Source of the DNA: Pararge aegeria
Lineage: Eukaryota > Arthropoda > Insecta > Lepidoptera > Nymphalidae
DNA: 64,000 bases
Assembly (NCBI RefSeq): GCF_905163445.1
Contig: NC_053184.1
Location: 17,298,001 to 17,362,000, forward strand
Reading direction: 5' to 3'
Shown here: one piece after another, positions 9,863 through 21,299 of the stretch
Layout of the letters: each line of letters begins with the position of its first letter
Position numbering within the stretch: position 1 is the stretch's first letter
Translations under genes and position numbers: made by a program
The notes under the pieces: model-generated
Seen by the model: the letters and a program-made list of their open reading frames with translations, nothing else
Told to the model about the DNA's origin: nothing
The model's database searches: none

Positions 9863-11386
9863 CTGTACACATCGCCAGCCCCAACCCGTCAGTACAGCCG
9901 TTGGACCGTTGGACACAAAACGATCTTGACTTTCACCCCTTGATTGCGGTTTCAAAACGTTCATCCATTATTACAATTTAACGTTTATTAATTATTGAAT
10001 TTATATTCACGTTATATTATTTATCCTAACGACTTGTAACCAGAACGATTAGACCCGAAATCTGTTATTCAAGTATAATTGCAATGAATTATGTTCCTAC
10101 AGTAGTATGATCTACTAATAGTACCTAGTAGTAGACAACATGGGCGCCATATAAAGCATGATAACAAAGTTCACTTAGCCGTTTAAGATCGGTTAAACTG
10201 ATCCTTAACAAACATACACAAACTTTTAACCGAGATTAAAACGCTAATTTAGCTAAATAATTTTTATAACGTTCTTATATTTCTTGTTCTCGAGTGCCAT
10301 AGATAGTATAAATTTTTGTTTAGTATTGTTTAAACTCTTTTTTTTATATCACTTCATGCTGATACGCCGTGTAAAATGTACTCAAGATTACCTGATGCAC
10401 AGCGCAATGTGCACAATGTGTAAATATTTTCAAAATAACTTTTAGTCACTGTAAGTGTATTTAAACATTGTTATTTCTAAAACAAAAACTCAAAAATTAG
10501 GGTCACACAAGGAGCAAAAAACATCCCTACGCAAGAAAATCAGAAGTGGGATAGTTCAAAAATGTTCCGTAAAGGTATGAAGCGAACAAGCGGAACATGG
10601 AAACATCTAGAATTAATTACATTTACACAGAACATGCAACGATGGTGTGACTTGTGGTGTCGGTGCATGGTGATGGTTGTTGGTCGCACGGACACGTGTA
10701 CAGTGCTCGCTGCTCATTACTTTGAATTTAGTAGAAGTAGTTATATACCTTTGTGATCTATGGAATATTATTTTTTGTCACACGACTCACTTAACGAAGG
10801 AATCCTGTCTTTAATAGGGTGGGGTTGTTGCTTTTCAATGTAACTTTGAGAGTTTAAGGTCAATTTTATGTCATTTGTTTTAGAAGTACTTAAATGTAAT
10901 TAATTAATTAATTAAATTAAAGTAATTAATTTTACTATAGCAAATCTTTATGAAATAAGATTGAAATGGATTTTATTTATATTTTCTAATAAAAATTCAA
11001 GTAGATTTTTCCAAGTTTAGTTTATTGTGAAAGTTAAATTGAATTTATTCAAGTTGACCATGACTTAGTTTACCTAAAGATCAACCTACAATAAGTGACA
11101 GGCAACGTCTTTACATTATGACAATTAAGCTTAATTTGCTATCTTAATACGTCTTTACATCTTAATTTGGTAGTATAAGGGCTATGTTTTGGTTTTAATG
11201 TCCAACGTTCGATTAATTTCAAGATTCAGTCAGGTGTCATTCGATGCCTATTGGATGCCAACAAAACCCTCTATTTTTTAAACATGCTCCCGTCTGAAGA
11301 GCTAAAGCTACTTCTACTATATTCATTGTTCTGAGGCTCAGTGGGTGGTACTTCGGAGCTTATTTACCTTTGCGGTTAAGTTTTAC
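9863..11386. other. intron between exons G and F, no gene seen
   Basis: AT-rich. 'taattaattaattaaatta' near 10899 is a simple repeat. Around 10500-10720 there is a slightly GC-richer patch without a recognisable motif. No exon candidate fits the phases. Confidence 0.45.
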
Positions 11387-11638
11387 CTGTTAATATGCTC
11401 GCATCGTCTTCGTGACTCGGATGGGACGCGTCACTGATACTTGATGAGGCGGACGAGAATGGTCTTTCGAGGCTGCAGGGGGAGTTCGTTGACCCTTGCG
11501 GCCTTCGCAATATGGCGTCGAGTTCAGCGGGAATCCTCGTGGAGGAGGCAAGAGACGACCTGTCCCCGGCGTTCCACCAGCCTCCCCAGGCAGCTGATCG
11601 TCTCTTCGGGTTGTATCGAGGCGGCCCGCGGAACGGCA
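11387..11638 (-). CDS. Shank: Shank exon F: ANK-SH3 linker
   Basis: The exon is 252 nt, phase 2 in and phase 1 out, about residues 297-380. It begins after a TTGCAG acceptor with PFRGPPRYNPKRRSAAWGG, the strongly conserved basic/Pro segment that follows the ankyrin repeats in Shank. It then turns Ser-rich (RPFSSASSSISDASHPSHED), typical of a disordered linker. An in-frame stop lies just past the donor GTAAAA, so the exon must end here. The donor is weak, but joining to exon G yields SILTDKSAGDTSD with an intact frame. Base composition is clearly higher in GC than the surrounding intron. Confidence 0.92.
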
Positions 11639-14600
11639 CTGCAATCGTTTCGTTACCAACCGAACAAACTAATAGTAAAACAAACCGTGCGGGAAAGGAA
11701 AAAAGAAAAGAAAGATAATTTGTTTGTTCCTCTGTGGTGATACAAACAAAATGGGAAGGAAGGCCTTCAAGGACTTGAATCCATGGCCGTAAAATAAATT
11801 TAAAAAAAAACACAACTAGTTTTTTTTTTGTCAGCCTACAATGAAAATTTGTGTTTAAGTTAAGAACGCATTTTTAATTTATAATGTAACATTGACATAT
11901 GTCAGCGACGTTGTCATCTAACTCTATGTATTTAAACGGACTGCAAAACGTAAACTGCAAACTCTAATAATTTAAAGCTTTGGTATCGAAGCGAAACATT
12001 CGTAGAGAGCGTTAAGATCATTGTGGCGTGGCATATAAATTTTAAATTACACCGCGCGGTTTTGTCTGGTTGTACCAGAATAGTTATATCAAATTAGGCT
12101 AGACACTCATTGTATGAACATTATAACTTGGAAATTATGTTAATTAGCATAAATTTACTGCTCAGTTTAAGAGAATTAGTTCAGTAAACTTATTGAGAAA
12201 TATGGTGTGGGAACAATAAAATTTCATTGATCATTTCATTATTTCTATTCATATCGATTTTGTTAGAAATTAAAAAAAAATCGTAGTCTGCAAAATTAGT
12301 CGTCTGTTGTGGTATCACTATAGTCGTAAAAATTTAATAGGCCCGTTTTAACATTTGTGCAAGACCATAGAATGTAACTTGGAATGAAACTGAAAGAAAC
12401 AATAAAATAAAAATCAATTACATACAGTGTTTTAAAAAATACGTAAATTTTTTTGCGACGTTAAATAATATGAAAGAATATATCGCGAGTATTCTTTTTG
12501 CGCTTACTTTATCGTAGCATGCAATTTATAATTGTTGCGAAACGTTCCGAAAACAGTTACGTTCTTAGTCTTTTTTTTTTTTATACTAGAGCTGTAACCA
12601 TTTTACTGAATATCGAAATTAAATATTGTGTAGTAATCTTTACTGCAAAGAATGAGCTTGGTTCTCAAAATGGGTTCTAAATAATGAGTCTGGGTTGATG
12701 TATCTGACCAAACGGCACATGACGTCCCCGCGCGCACTGCGCAGTTTTTCGTTCCTCATCTTGTAAAGTTGACTGTGCGCTCGTTTAAGTTTGATATATA
12801 TTGTTTACTATTACGTTAACTATGGCTCTTCTATTTTGGACATTAATTTAAACATAGTGATTTGACTCGATTTTTGTGTTTGTTGTTATATAGTACTAAC
12901 TCTGTTTCAACATGTTGAAAAGTGGACGTATAATCAACAGCCAGTCACGCGTATTGGTTGTGAAGTTAAAGGAATACTTTGAACGAACGAACACTTTACA
13001 ATACATAATAATATCAATCAAGTACTGATAAAAACTTGAATTGATTTATCGTGAGTATCGAGTCCCGAGTCTTATGGTCCATAACTAGTTACGTCGCGAT
13101 GACAAATGTCAAAACGGGCCTATTACATTTTTACGACTATAGTTAAAATTATTAGTTAGCCGACAAAAAAGAAAATAGCGCGATATCCTTTCCAACAAAG
13201 TATTATTATTTTTTGTAGCACCACTCGAAACGAGATTAAGTACAGTCCCCTTAAACTATTTGCACAATACTAGACGTACCGCGATCAACGCCTTTTTCAT
13301 TACTGTATCCTTTAGTACGAACATCTCGAAAACTTTAATGGTTTCCGCGAGTCCGATATTGTAATGTCACAGTAAAATGAACTTAGAACTCCTTGTTTCG
13401 TCGTCGTTATTGAGGAACCGACATCGAATTTAGTTTTCGTAAAGTATAAACCCCTGACCAGGGGTATTAAATTTATTTATTTTAAACCACTTATTTTTGT
13501 TTATTTAAAAAATAAAGAGTCAATATATTTGTTCACCCAATTCCTATTTGAATTCAGTATGAAAAATTCGCTGCGTACAAAAAGACTGATGTGCGATCAG
13601 CATTTTTTGCTGACACTCAAATAGAAAGACACTAATGATAGCAATTTGTGACGTGAAACCTGACAGTTCTTCCATGAAGATGTGTCATATTGGACGTCAT
13701 AAAGAACATTTCACTCGTACTTACGATTTAAATGTCGTAGATAATCAACGCCTCTCCGCAATCATCATTATATGACGTGCATTGTATACCAAGTGACGTC
13801 ACAGTTTTTTTTAATACTTAGATAATATTATATACCATGTCAAAATAAGTTATATTCCCCCTAAATAAGGAATAAAATTATACAAAAATATACGGAAACA
13901 CAAAATAAACGTGCCATAAACACAAATATTAAAATACATATAACGGAATAATTTGAAAATATAACTGAAATAGGTATAGGTTTTATTGATTAAATACACC
14001 TGTATACATATAATGGGTTGTGTGGAGCAAATTGTGTGTTATGTTATCAATTGTTGATTCCCAAAAGTTATGTCATACAACGTAAAGTATATTACTAAAT
14101 ATTAAATTACAACCATCACCATTATGATAATAAGCAATGGAATAGAAACTTAACTTTAAGAGTTTGATAGAGTTAGTATGGATGGTCTCATGCAATAGTT
14201 ATTGACGCTATGCTATATTAAAAATAATACATACAAAATAAATAAATCAGTTACACTCTATATGATAAGATATTAAGCATTTCCGTATAAGTCTTAAACT
14301 GGTGATTAAAATGAACGTCTGCACCAAATGAGCGAACTGTTCTCCGTTATCAGTAGCATAAAACAATTTTGTGAACGGTTTTCACTAAAAAACCGAATTG
14401 TTCCTAAAAAAACGTTTCAAGCGTCTTAAATTTACCATAGAGACTGAGACCAGTCACTTAACAGAGCCTTAGCAATTAATTAATGATTAAACGGTTTAGT
14501 TGAATATTTTATCAATCCATTTAACAACTCCTTAGTTTTATTATGCTAATAAAATTAAGAATCCCATTTGGCACAGACATTTAACAGAAATAGTCTATTA

Positions 14601-14665
14601 TTTATGCATGAAATTATATTTTTATCAAGCGGCAGCCGCATGCAAAGTTAACAGTCCGTACTCAC
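11639..14665. other. 3-kb intron between exons F and E
   Basis: No coding exon. It contains a pair of imperfect inverted repeats (12317-12358 and 13103-13143) about 745 bp apart, with a CG-rich patch 'cgcgcactgcgcag' near 12730 between them. The rest is AT-rich with several poly-A/T runs. Confidence 0.5.
12317..13143. repeat. possible DNA element with about 41-bp inverted ends
   Basis: The left arm 'ctatagtcgtaaaaatttaa'...'gcccgttttaacatttg' is matched inversely by 'caaatgtcaaaacgggcc'...'tttttacgactatag'. Identity is about 90%. No transposase frame lies between, so this would be a non-autonomous element or a chance inverted duplication. Confidence 0.45.
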
Positions 14666-14732
14666 CAACTTCCTCCGATTTGTAATTCTTTATCACCTCC
14701 GCCAGTTCTAAATTCCCAGCTATTACTGCAAC
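14666..14732 (-). CDS. Shank: Shank exon E: last ankyrin helix
   Basis: A short exon of 67 nt (phase 0 in, phase 1 out) between TTTGCAG and GTGAGT. It encodes VAVIAGNLELAEVIKNYKSE followed by EV, the final ankyrin helix pair of Shank, where AGN..LAE.I.N.K is conserved. The split codon gives Val and the next exon continues PFRGPPRYNPKRR. At 22 codons it is recognised by homology and phase rather than length. Confidence 0.92.
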
Positions 14733-15149
14733 CTGCAAATTTTATAATAAGAACGTGCTAAATCTAAGGTACAAAGAGTATAGTTTCAATAAGGTAGGTT
14801 TATATGCTTTGAGTTGGTCGCCGCTAGAATAGCTTAACGATTTTATTCTTCATGACTTTCACTTTATGATCTCCGCGTAATATTTATTAAGGAGTTTGCA
14901 TTTAATTGCTCTTTAAAACATTTCAAAGTGTCTCAAAGTAAACATTTTACTGTACATTTTTTACTTTTCTCTTAAAATGAGGCGTTCGCTATATATTTAA
15001 CACCACTTTTGACATTCAAAAAAATCAAATACAGTTTTGCATAGGTACGTATCAGTTCTAGGCATTTAATGATTAAGTGTTTTTCGTGCATAGAAAGGTT
15101 TGTGCTTGCTTTAAAAGCCTGAAAAACAGCGTAATTAATGCTTAAAAAA

Positions 15150-15600
15150 ATCATTATATCAACCAATTACCGGCCTACTACAAGGCACGGGTCTCTCCTC
15201 CTACAATGAGAAGCGGTTAAGGCCGTAAACCACCACGCAGGCCCAGTGCGGATTGGTGGACTTCTTTGCGAACATTATGGTGAAGTCAAATATTTCTTTA
15301 TTCAAATAGGCACATATATGGCACTTTTGATGCGTACATTACATGTAAAATATGACATAGAAGTGAGTTGATGGCGATAACTAAATTCGTCAACTTAAAA
15401 CTAAAGCTACGAGGGTTCCAAACGCTCGGGCATGCAGGTTTCCTCACGATTTTTTCTTTCACCGTTGAAGCAAGTGATATTTTAATTGCTTCAAACGATT
15501 GTAACGAAAGATAAAGAGATGCGTGCTGGGATTCGTACTCGGCCCCTTGAAAGTGAAGTAGAATTCCTACCCACTGGGTTATCACCGCTACTATAATGCC
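15150..15600 (-). repeat. SINE family 1 copy split by a LINE 3' end
   Basis: The two halves of an inverted SINE copy (15150-15285 and about 15428-15595) flank a foreign segment. The right half carries the tRNA-like head, read on the minus strand, with the B-box region at 'gctgggattcgtactcggcc'. The split falls within the 'gaacattatgg...gcatgcaggttt' part, which is continuous in other copies. Confidence 0.8.
15284..15428 (-). repeat. LINE 3' end, family T (ATTCAAGTAGGC...TTTTGATGCGTAC)
   Basis: Contains 'tttctttattcaaataggca' then 'cacttttgatgcgtac' and 'gatggcgataactaaattcg'. The same segment lies at 17285-17400 and forms the 3' tail of the coding LINE remnant at 30545-31325, which fixes its orientation. 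It is inserted in the SINE described for 15150-15600. Confidence 0.75.
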
Positions 15601-15668
15601 TCACGGATGGGTTATATAGGTTGGGGAGGACAGATCTCCAATCTCAAAGTGCAAAGGGATAAACATAC

Positions 15669-15863
15669 TTGGTATGGCGTTTGATTAGCGAAGTTCAACG
15701 ACTCCTTATCGCATCCTCTGAAAAGCAGTTGTCTCGCGCATGAGTCTTGTGCGTTGACAGCGCACACATGTAGCGGCGTATTGCCGGAAGCGTTGCGGCC
15801 GTTCATATCAGCGCCGTAGAATAGTAGGTGGTCGAGGTGCTGGACGAGACCGTTTCGACATGC
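15669..15863 (-). CDS. Shank: Shank exon D: ankyrin repeats
   Basis: The exon is 195 nt, exactly 65 codons, with phase 0 at both ends, between TTCCAG and GTATGT. It starts ACRNGLVQHLDHLLFYGADM, continues GRNASGNTPLHVCAVNAQDS and ends NFANQTPYQ. These are two ankyrin units with the NTPLHVCA consensus. With exon C it joins as WQEVHQ-ACRNGLVQHL, matching the uninterrupted Shank family sequence. The exon lies next to a SINE copy at 15150-15600 that is itself split by a LINE 3' end, yet the coding sequence is untouched. Confidence 0.94.
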
Positions 15864-16437
15864 CTGGAACGCGTTTTAAACATCTTAGAAGTTGAACGAC
15901 TCACTAGCAGAATGCCTCCATAAATTTTGACAAATTATATTAAATAAAAAAAAGTATGTGTACTTATGTACACGCGTTAGAAGTTATACTTCTTCGGCGT
16001 AACAACAACAAAAAAATTTATTTCCCAAGAAAACGCTTGCTGGGTGTCATATTCGTACTCGTGACGCCAAGGGCAAAATTAGAGCTTTAGTAAGTCTTTG
16101 TTCCAAAGCTACAGAGCTACAAAGTAATTAGCAACTGATAGTTTGATATCACAAAATACTTGATATATCCACGCAGAGATTCTCGAAGTTCGAGCTGTCC
16201 AAAATTATTTTTATATAGACGTGTCGTCATAATTTTAAATTCGGCGTTTCACTTGTCATGGCGTATCGCTAATTTTGCAGTTTTATCTTAGAATACTAAA
16301 TAAAAATAAGTATTTCATAATGATTCATTCATTAGATAAATACGATATTTTATCTGTTCTTTGTAACTGTTATCGTGCCTGGTCTCTTAAAGGTCAAAGC
16401 TTTAAACTTGCTAAAAAATTCATATGTCTTTTCGTTT

Positions 16438-16488
16438 ATGAAATTTGTTGATTATCCTTCTTTAAGAAGGATAATGAACAAATTTCAT
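16438..16488. repeat. 23-bp hairpin
   Basis: Arms 16438-16460 and 16466-16488 ('atgaaatttgttgattatcc' plus 'ttc') pair with one mismatch around a 5-bp loop. It lies in the intron between exons D and C, immediately before the family G repeat at 16490. Confidence 0.8.
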
Positions 16489-16489
16489 G

Positions 16490-16665
16490 ACATTGACCTA
16501 TAAAGACGTGCCGCTAAGCGATTAAGTGTTCCAGTGCGATGTCGCTTAGAAACCGATTAGGGGTATAACTACTAACAGGTCAACCCGCTACTAAATCAGA
16601 CTGCATTTTCACTTACCACCAGGTGAGATTGTAGTCAAGGGCTAACTTATAGTGAAAAAAAGAAG
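16490..16665 (+). repeat. dispersed repeat family G
   Basis: Contains 'gacgtgccgctaagcgatta', 'accgattaggggtata' and 'caggtgagattgtagtcaag'. A good copy of the family also seen at 2955, 23190, 34860, 38890, 43190 and 48430. Confidence 0.65.
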
Positions 16666-16761
16666 AAAAACAGTTGTTCTCACTTTGGGTAGAACCATAC
16701 AAAATCCTAAACCAAACGGTTTGCACTATAATTGTAGATACAAACATTGTATAAAAAATAC

Positions 16762-17081
16762 CTGGTGAACTTCCTGCCATCCTTGTAAATCAGTGGCCCC
16801 AATCGTCGCGTGGTCGTGAAGCAATGTCTCACATAACAATGGGTCGGTTTTATTCGTAACTGACAGATATAAGGGCGTTAATCCTTTGCCATCTTTGTAA
16901 TTGGGTGATGCGCCAAGTTCTAATAAAGTTTTGACCCCTTCTAAAGAGTTCTTTTCAACTGCTCGATGTATTGCCGTGGTGCCATCTTTAGTTCGATAGT
17001 CCAGAAGTGCTCCACCGTTAACAAGGGCTATTAGTACTTTAGCTGGTGATTTAAGGCCAGCTGCTACGGTCAGAGGAGTTT
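16762..17081 (-). CDS. Shank: Shank exon C: ankyrin repeats
   Basis: At 320 nt this is the largest exon seen, entering in phase 2 and leaving in phase 0, covering about residues 103-209. It holds three to four ankyrin units: ETPLTVAAGLKSPAKVLIAL, then DGTTAIHRAVEKNSLEGVKT with LLELGASPNYKD, then GLTPLYLSVTNKTDPLLCET, ending DLQGWQEVHQ. The TPL, LLELGA and turn residues of the ankyrin fold are clear. In the family this block binds cytoskeletal and ubiquitin-like partners such as Sharpin and spectrin; that role is carried over from family knowledge. The donor is GTATTT, weaker than most here but required by phase. Confidence 0.94.
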
Positions 17082-17284
17082 CTGAAATTAAAAAATAATT
17101 ATCTATAAGTAGACATTTTCTGCTGTTTTTATTTTGCTTTTGACATTAATTTTCTAAAAACCACTCTGTTTTATTCCGGCGTTGAAATCGTCTGTCCATA
17201 CTTTGACAAAGAAAGGAAATATGATTTAAATTCGCCGGCTATTTATAAGTCGGTGCCTTTATCGGTTATCTCTTGTTATTTTCA

Positions 17285-17405
17285 AAAGTCAAAGTCAAAA
17301 ATATCTTTATTCAAGTAGGCCCATAGGTGGAACTTTTGATGCATAGCTATATAAGAAATACACGGTATTGAGATGATGGCGATTACCACATTCGTAAACT
17401 TTATT
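17285..17405 (-). repeat. LINE 3' end, family T
   Basis: Contains 'gtcaaagtcaaaaatatctt', 'aagtaggcccataggtgg' and 'tttgatgcatag', matching the tail of the LINE remnant at 30545-31325 and the insertion at 15284-15428. Confidence 0.75.
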
Positions 17406-17439
17406 TCTTTTTATTATTTTTATTTTTACTATATGTGCG

Positions 17440-17680
17440 TATAAGGCCTACATTAAAATAATTTATTTACTCTTTAAAATAATTGTTTTATAAATTTAAC
17501 CTAAAATAAACGATTTAAAACTAAATAAAATCTAAAACGTCCTCGAAACCACCGTAGCGAGGCACAGTTCCTAAGATGCTGGCAGCATTGCCCCTTTGGA
17601 TGGCCAAACTAATTCGTTGGCCAAAGTAACAGCCCGCTCTAGGTTCACCGGTAGACTCGATAACCCTTTACTATATTGTT
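17440..17680 (-). pseudogene. C-terminal fragment of a reverse-transcriptase-type element
   Basis: Inverted relative of 2520-2790. On the minus strand the region carries the same GTVP-like and QRISLAIQ-type segment (plus-strand 'attcgttggccaaagtaac', 'ggatggccaaactaattcg') followed by the AT-rich 3' sequence 'aacctaaaataaacgattta'. Frames are broken. Confidence 0.6.
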
Positions 17681-19300
17681 TTTTTTATAATTCTTAATTT
17701 TATATTGATATTTATGTTTTTTTTTTCTTTAAAATTATTACTTGTTGTTGTTAAATTCTTTTTATAGCCCCGGGGAGACGAATTGGGCAACTGTAATATC
17801 TTCACGGGGTGTGTTGCTAAATAAATAAATAAACAATCAATCTAGTAAAGAAATGTTAAAACTGCGTCTGCACAGTTGGCTGGTATTTCTTAAATTCTTA
17901 CTAATGGTAATATAATTTCAATATATATATAATATATATGTACTTCGAATTATCAAGCTGCTTAAGCTCAAACCGAACATATCTTTAGCGCTGAGTCTAA
18001 AGAAGCCATACCTCTGTGGCTCTCTGTATCTTTTTATGACCAGGTGGAATATCATTTCCTAGTCATTTCACAATAAACTTATATCGCGAAATGTCATGAA
18101 AGCTCTTAAGGTCCACAGTAACAGTAAACTAGTCCAAACTAGTTCAAAGGTCTTGACAAAGCCTATCGTATCGGAGAGTCCGCAATAGAATAGGAAAAGT
18201 GGAACCGATCGAACGTATAAAACAATCAAAGAAATATATTTGGAACGAATTTTAATGTGAAAGTACACGGAATTTAAAAATATTCACGATTAAGAAAAAG
18301 AATCACGATCATGAAATTTAATCAAGAATATCATAAATAAACCAGTTAATTTCAATGCGACAAAAACAAGCTGGTTCTTTTGTAGCAAAACGTGATCACG
18401 CCCTACTATTACATACATAGCTACTATAAAGTATTCGAAACGTTCATTAATTAATAAAGAAAAGTACAAAACCTGAAGACGAGTATTCTTATGAATAGCC
18501 AATTAGTTTCAGATGCTTTCAAGGTCAGAGTATTTATTACAGATTATCCACGCTAGATTGATACAGCATGGTATCACAATGGAAACTGATACAATAGTAT
18601 TGAATAAGTTAATTTTTGAGACACGATACTCTTACAATATACCATATGTGAACCATTTAAAGTCTAAATTACTATGACTAGTCGTGAGATTACACGTAAC
18701 AACTAGTTAGTGCTAAGTAAAGGTGAAACAATGGGAGATAAAACATCAGTACGGAATGATAATGGCTTCTGTATGTATAACAAGTCATTTGATTCTCAAT
18801 GAACGGAGGCGGTTATTGGGGCGAGATTTGCAATAGTCGTGACGTTCGAATTGCAGAAAGCAGGTGTTTTGACTATTGGATTTGTAGTTCTAATCCAATA
18901 TCCAAAATCAACGCGATGACATCACATTTGAGTTTAGAATTAATTTTAATCATTTGAAGTATGTAGAGAAAGCCAACCACAGAAATTTAAGTCATAACCA
19001 TATATTGAAATCAATTTTTAAAGATGGTTTGTTTTTAAATATATTTTATGTTTAAACATTTATCTAAATTATATGAAGATAAAAGAGTTTTTATTTACTG
19101 TTTTTACTGTTTAAGTTTTAATTGAATGTGGCTAGTAAAGTTTTTTGGTAAAGACAAAGACAGATATTCAGATAAATGGCCTAATCTGAGCATTTTATTA
19201 CTATGAATTTATTTCACACCAACGAAGCACAATTTAATTTGTAGCTAATACTTTGTTCAAGACCATTGATTTTACCCAGTAATATTATTTAAGCTCTTAC
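17681..19300. other. intron sequence, repeat scraps only
   Basis: At 17765-17830 there is a LINE-like 3' tail ending in 'ctaaataaataaataaac'. A (TA)n run lies at about 17920-17940. Two minus-strand open stretches at 18068-18268 and 18290-18502 have no recognisable similarity. Confidence 0.45.
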
Positions 19301-19481
19301 CGCCAGTGTCTTGACAGTGGAAATTGGGATCGAGTCCCTTTGCGCAGGCCTTGGTGATCTTGTCGATTTGTCCGTGCGTCACGTGTTCCATGAACCGACG
19401 TAGATTAGCTCGCGAATGCAGTACTTTCATCGTCTTGTCGTCTAATTTCAGCATCTTGTACACTCGCCTCTTGTACTTCAA
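19301..19481 (-). CDS. Shank: Shank exon B: pre-ankyrin helical segment
   Basis: The exon encodes about residues 43-102, enters in phase 0 after a TTCCAG acceptor and leaves in phase 1 at GTAAGA. It contains KYKRRVYKMLKLDDKTMK followed by HSRANLRRFMEHV and a GLDPNFHCQDTG tail. This is the conserved Shank stretch in which the basic K-R-V-Y strand ends the FERM-like part and the helix-rich cap of the ankyrin repeats begins. The split codon with the next exon gives Glu and continues as TGETPLTVAA, the first ankyrin consensus. No frameshift or stop is present in the frame. Confidence 0.94.
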
Positions 19482-20590
19482 CTGGAATTGTAAAATGATA
19501 AAAATTAATACTTTTAGCTTTAATATTGTATTAAATTTATTTGTTTTCTCTTTATAAAACTTATACATTATTAACTTTCTCCAAAAACAGAAAAAAAACA
19601 GCATACATTTTCTATTAGGTACTTTACTTTAAGATATCGTCTGTTTTATAAAGAGCTTCATTTGAAGCTTCAATCTGTCAAGTTCGAAATAGTTTTGATC
19701 CCACGATGAAACAAAACTTTTTGCCCTTTTAAAATTTAAGGTTTCTTACATATTTTCTCCTGTAATTAATTCTTAAGCGTCCTTAATCTAGCAGCATAGC
19801 ATAACTTTTGTATTTTCAAGCAACACTAAGCCTCTTTAGAGCTTGCGTAAGTATTAAATATATCTCCATGTAGTATAGGCTTCATAAGAACATTAATTTG
19901 AACTTCTTAAATATGTCTAAGACGATGAAATATGTATAATATAAATATAATATAAATATATATGATGGACACGACACTTTTTCTCCGACACGACATTATT
20001 CGTTATTATTATTTTTGCTCATGTATAATTTACGGTAAAAATGAAATGAAATTACTGTTTGCCAAGCAAAGCAATAAGTTCGTGAGTGTAATAAATTCCT
20101 AGCTATATACGCGTATTATTTGCTGACTAGACGACTGTGATCTATGGGTATATGAAATTTTATGGGTCTGAGTTACGACCTACGTGGGAGTACGACTTTG
20201 CTGGTAATTGTTTGTCTAAATAAGGAAGGTTGTAGGCTTATGTGCACCCACGCGGTTTACGAAGTAGCTGACATTCATTATGACAGTTTTTAAATACTTT
20301 AATATTTTATGTAGAGCGATCCGTGGAATCGGTTTGCTCTATTTTCTGTGTTTTGTATACAATGTAAGGGTGTCTCATTAAAGCTTTACCTCTTTTAATA
20401 CAATTACACAGTAATAGTTGTGTTAATACGAATTACGTTAATCGCATTGGGTATTCCGTAATACCTGTAATCCCTTCCGTAATCCCGAATTTTATTAGTC
20501 TTCGATAACGAAATAATTATTAACAAAGTAAGTATGTCCTAAGGTCAATGATTTTGACAGTGTATGGTAGTGATAGCATAATATATTTTC
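19482..20590. other. intron sequence, nothing recognised
   Basis: AT-rich first part of the 5.4-kb intron between exons B and A. Short tandem 'tataatataaatataa' repeats near 19940. No gene seen. Confidence 0.45.
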
Positions 20591-20599
20591 AGTTTACTT

Positions 20600-20850
20600 T
20601 GATGGCCGATTGGCGCAGTTTGCAGCGACCCTGCTTTCTGAGCCCAAGGCCGTGGGTTCGATTCCCACTACTGGAAAATGTTTGTGTGATGAGTATGAAT
20701 GTTTTTCAGTGTCTGGGTGTTTATACGTATATTCTAAGTATTTATTATTCATAAAAAAAATATTCATCAGTCATCTCAGTACCCATAACACAAGCTACGC
20801 TTACTTTGGGACTAGATGTGTGAATTGTCTTAGTATATTTATTATTACTA
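20600..20850 (+). repeat. tRNA-derived SINE family 2
   Basis: A tRNA-like head carries 'gattggcgcagtttgcagcg' (A-box side) and 'gtgggttcgattcccac' (B box and T-arm stem), followed by a constant body 'gtttttcagtgtctgggtgt', 'acacaagctacgcttacttt', and a tail of 'tagtatatttattatt'. It is a SINE rather than a tRNA gene because the same long 3' body recurs at 23509, 32195, 35483, 37905, 43260, 45772, 59402 and 61650. Confidence 0.88.
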
Positions 20851-21299
20851 TATACTATATAATCTATATCTAATATCTATAGTATTTACTATACTATAGA
20901 ATCGTAGAAACCTATGCAATTCAATCAATATATTTAATAAATTTGAGTGCCCCTCTTAATCATTCACAACTTCAAATTAGATATCCCTTGTCGCTTATAC
21001 CTTTAGTAACTTTAGTAACTTTAGTACTATCCCTACTCCAATACCTCGTAAAGTTTTGTAGAAAACCATCGTGGCGCTTAATAAAATATGCAAAATAATG
21101 AAAAACTTAGTTTTTGTGCTAAACTTTTCTGTAACTGTTAAAAGTTGGTCCCTAGTAGACACCAAAGCAGGTCATTCAATAAGTAACTTTAGAGGTTGCG
21201 ACTCTTGAGTATGAACCGCGACTACCATGATTATATTGTTTATAAATTCCGTCCTATTTGCCAATACTTTAGAAATTTTCGGATTCAAAATCCCAAAAG

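Noticed and set aside
9625..9960. Plus-strand overlapping frames over exon G
   Set aside because: Shadow frames of the GC-rich Shank exon.
11441..11740. Plus-strand open frames over exon F
   Set aside because: They are the antisense of the Shank exon; its GC-rich codons keep other frames open.
20610..20680. tRNA gene on the plus strand ('ggcgcagtttgcagcg' and 'gtgggttcgattcccac')
   Set aside because: The same sequence with a constant 180-bp 3' body recurs at least eight times in the window; it is the head of SINE family 2, and no matching acceptor stem is seen.
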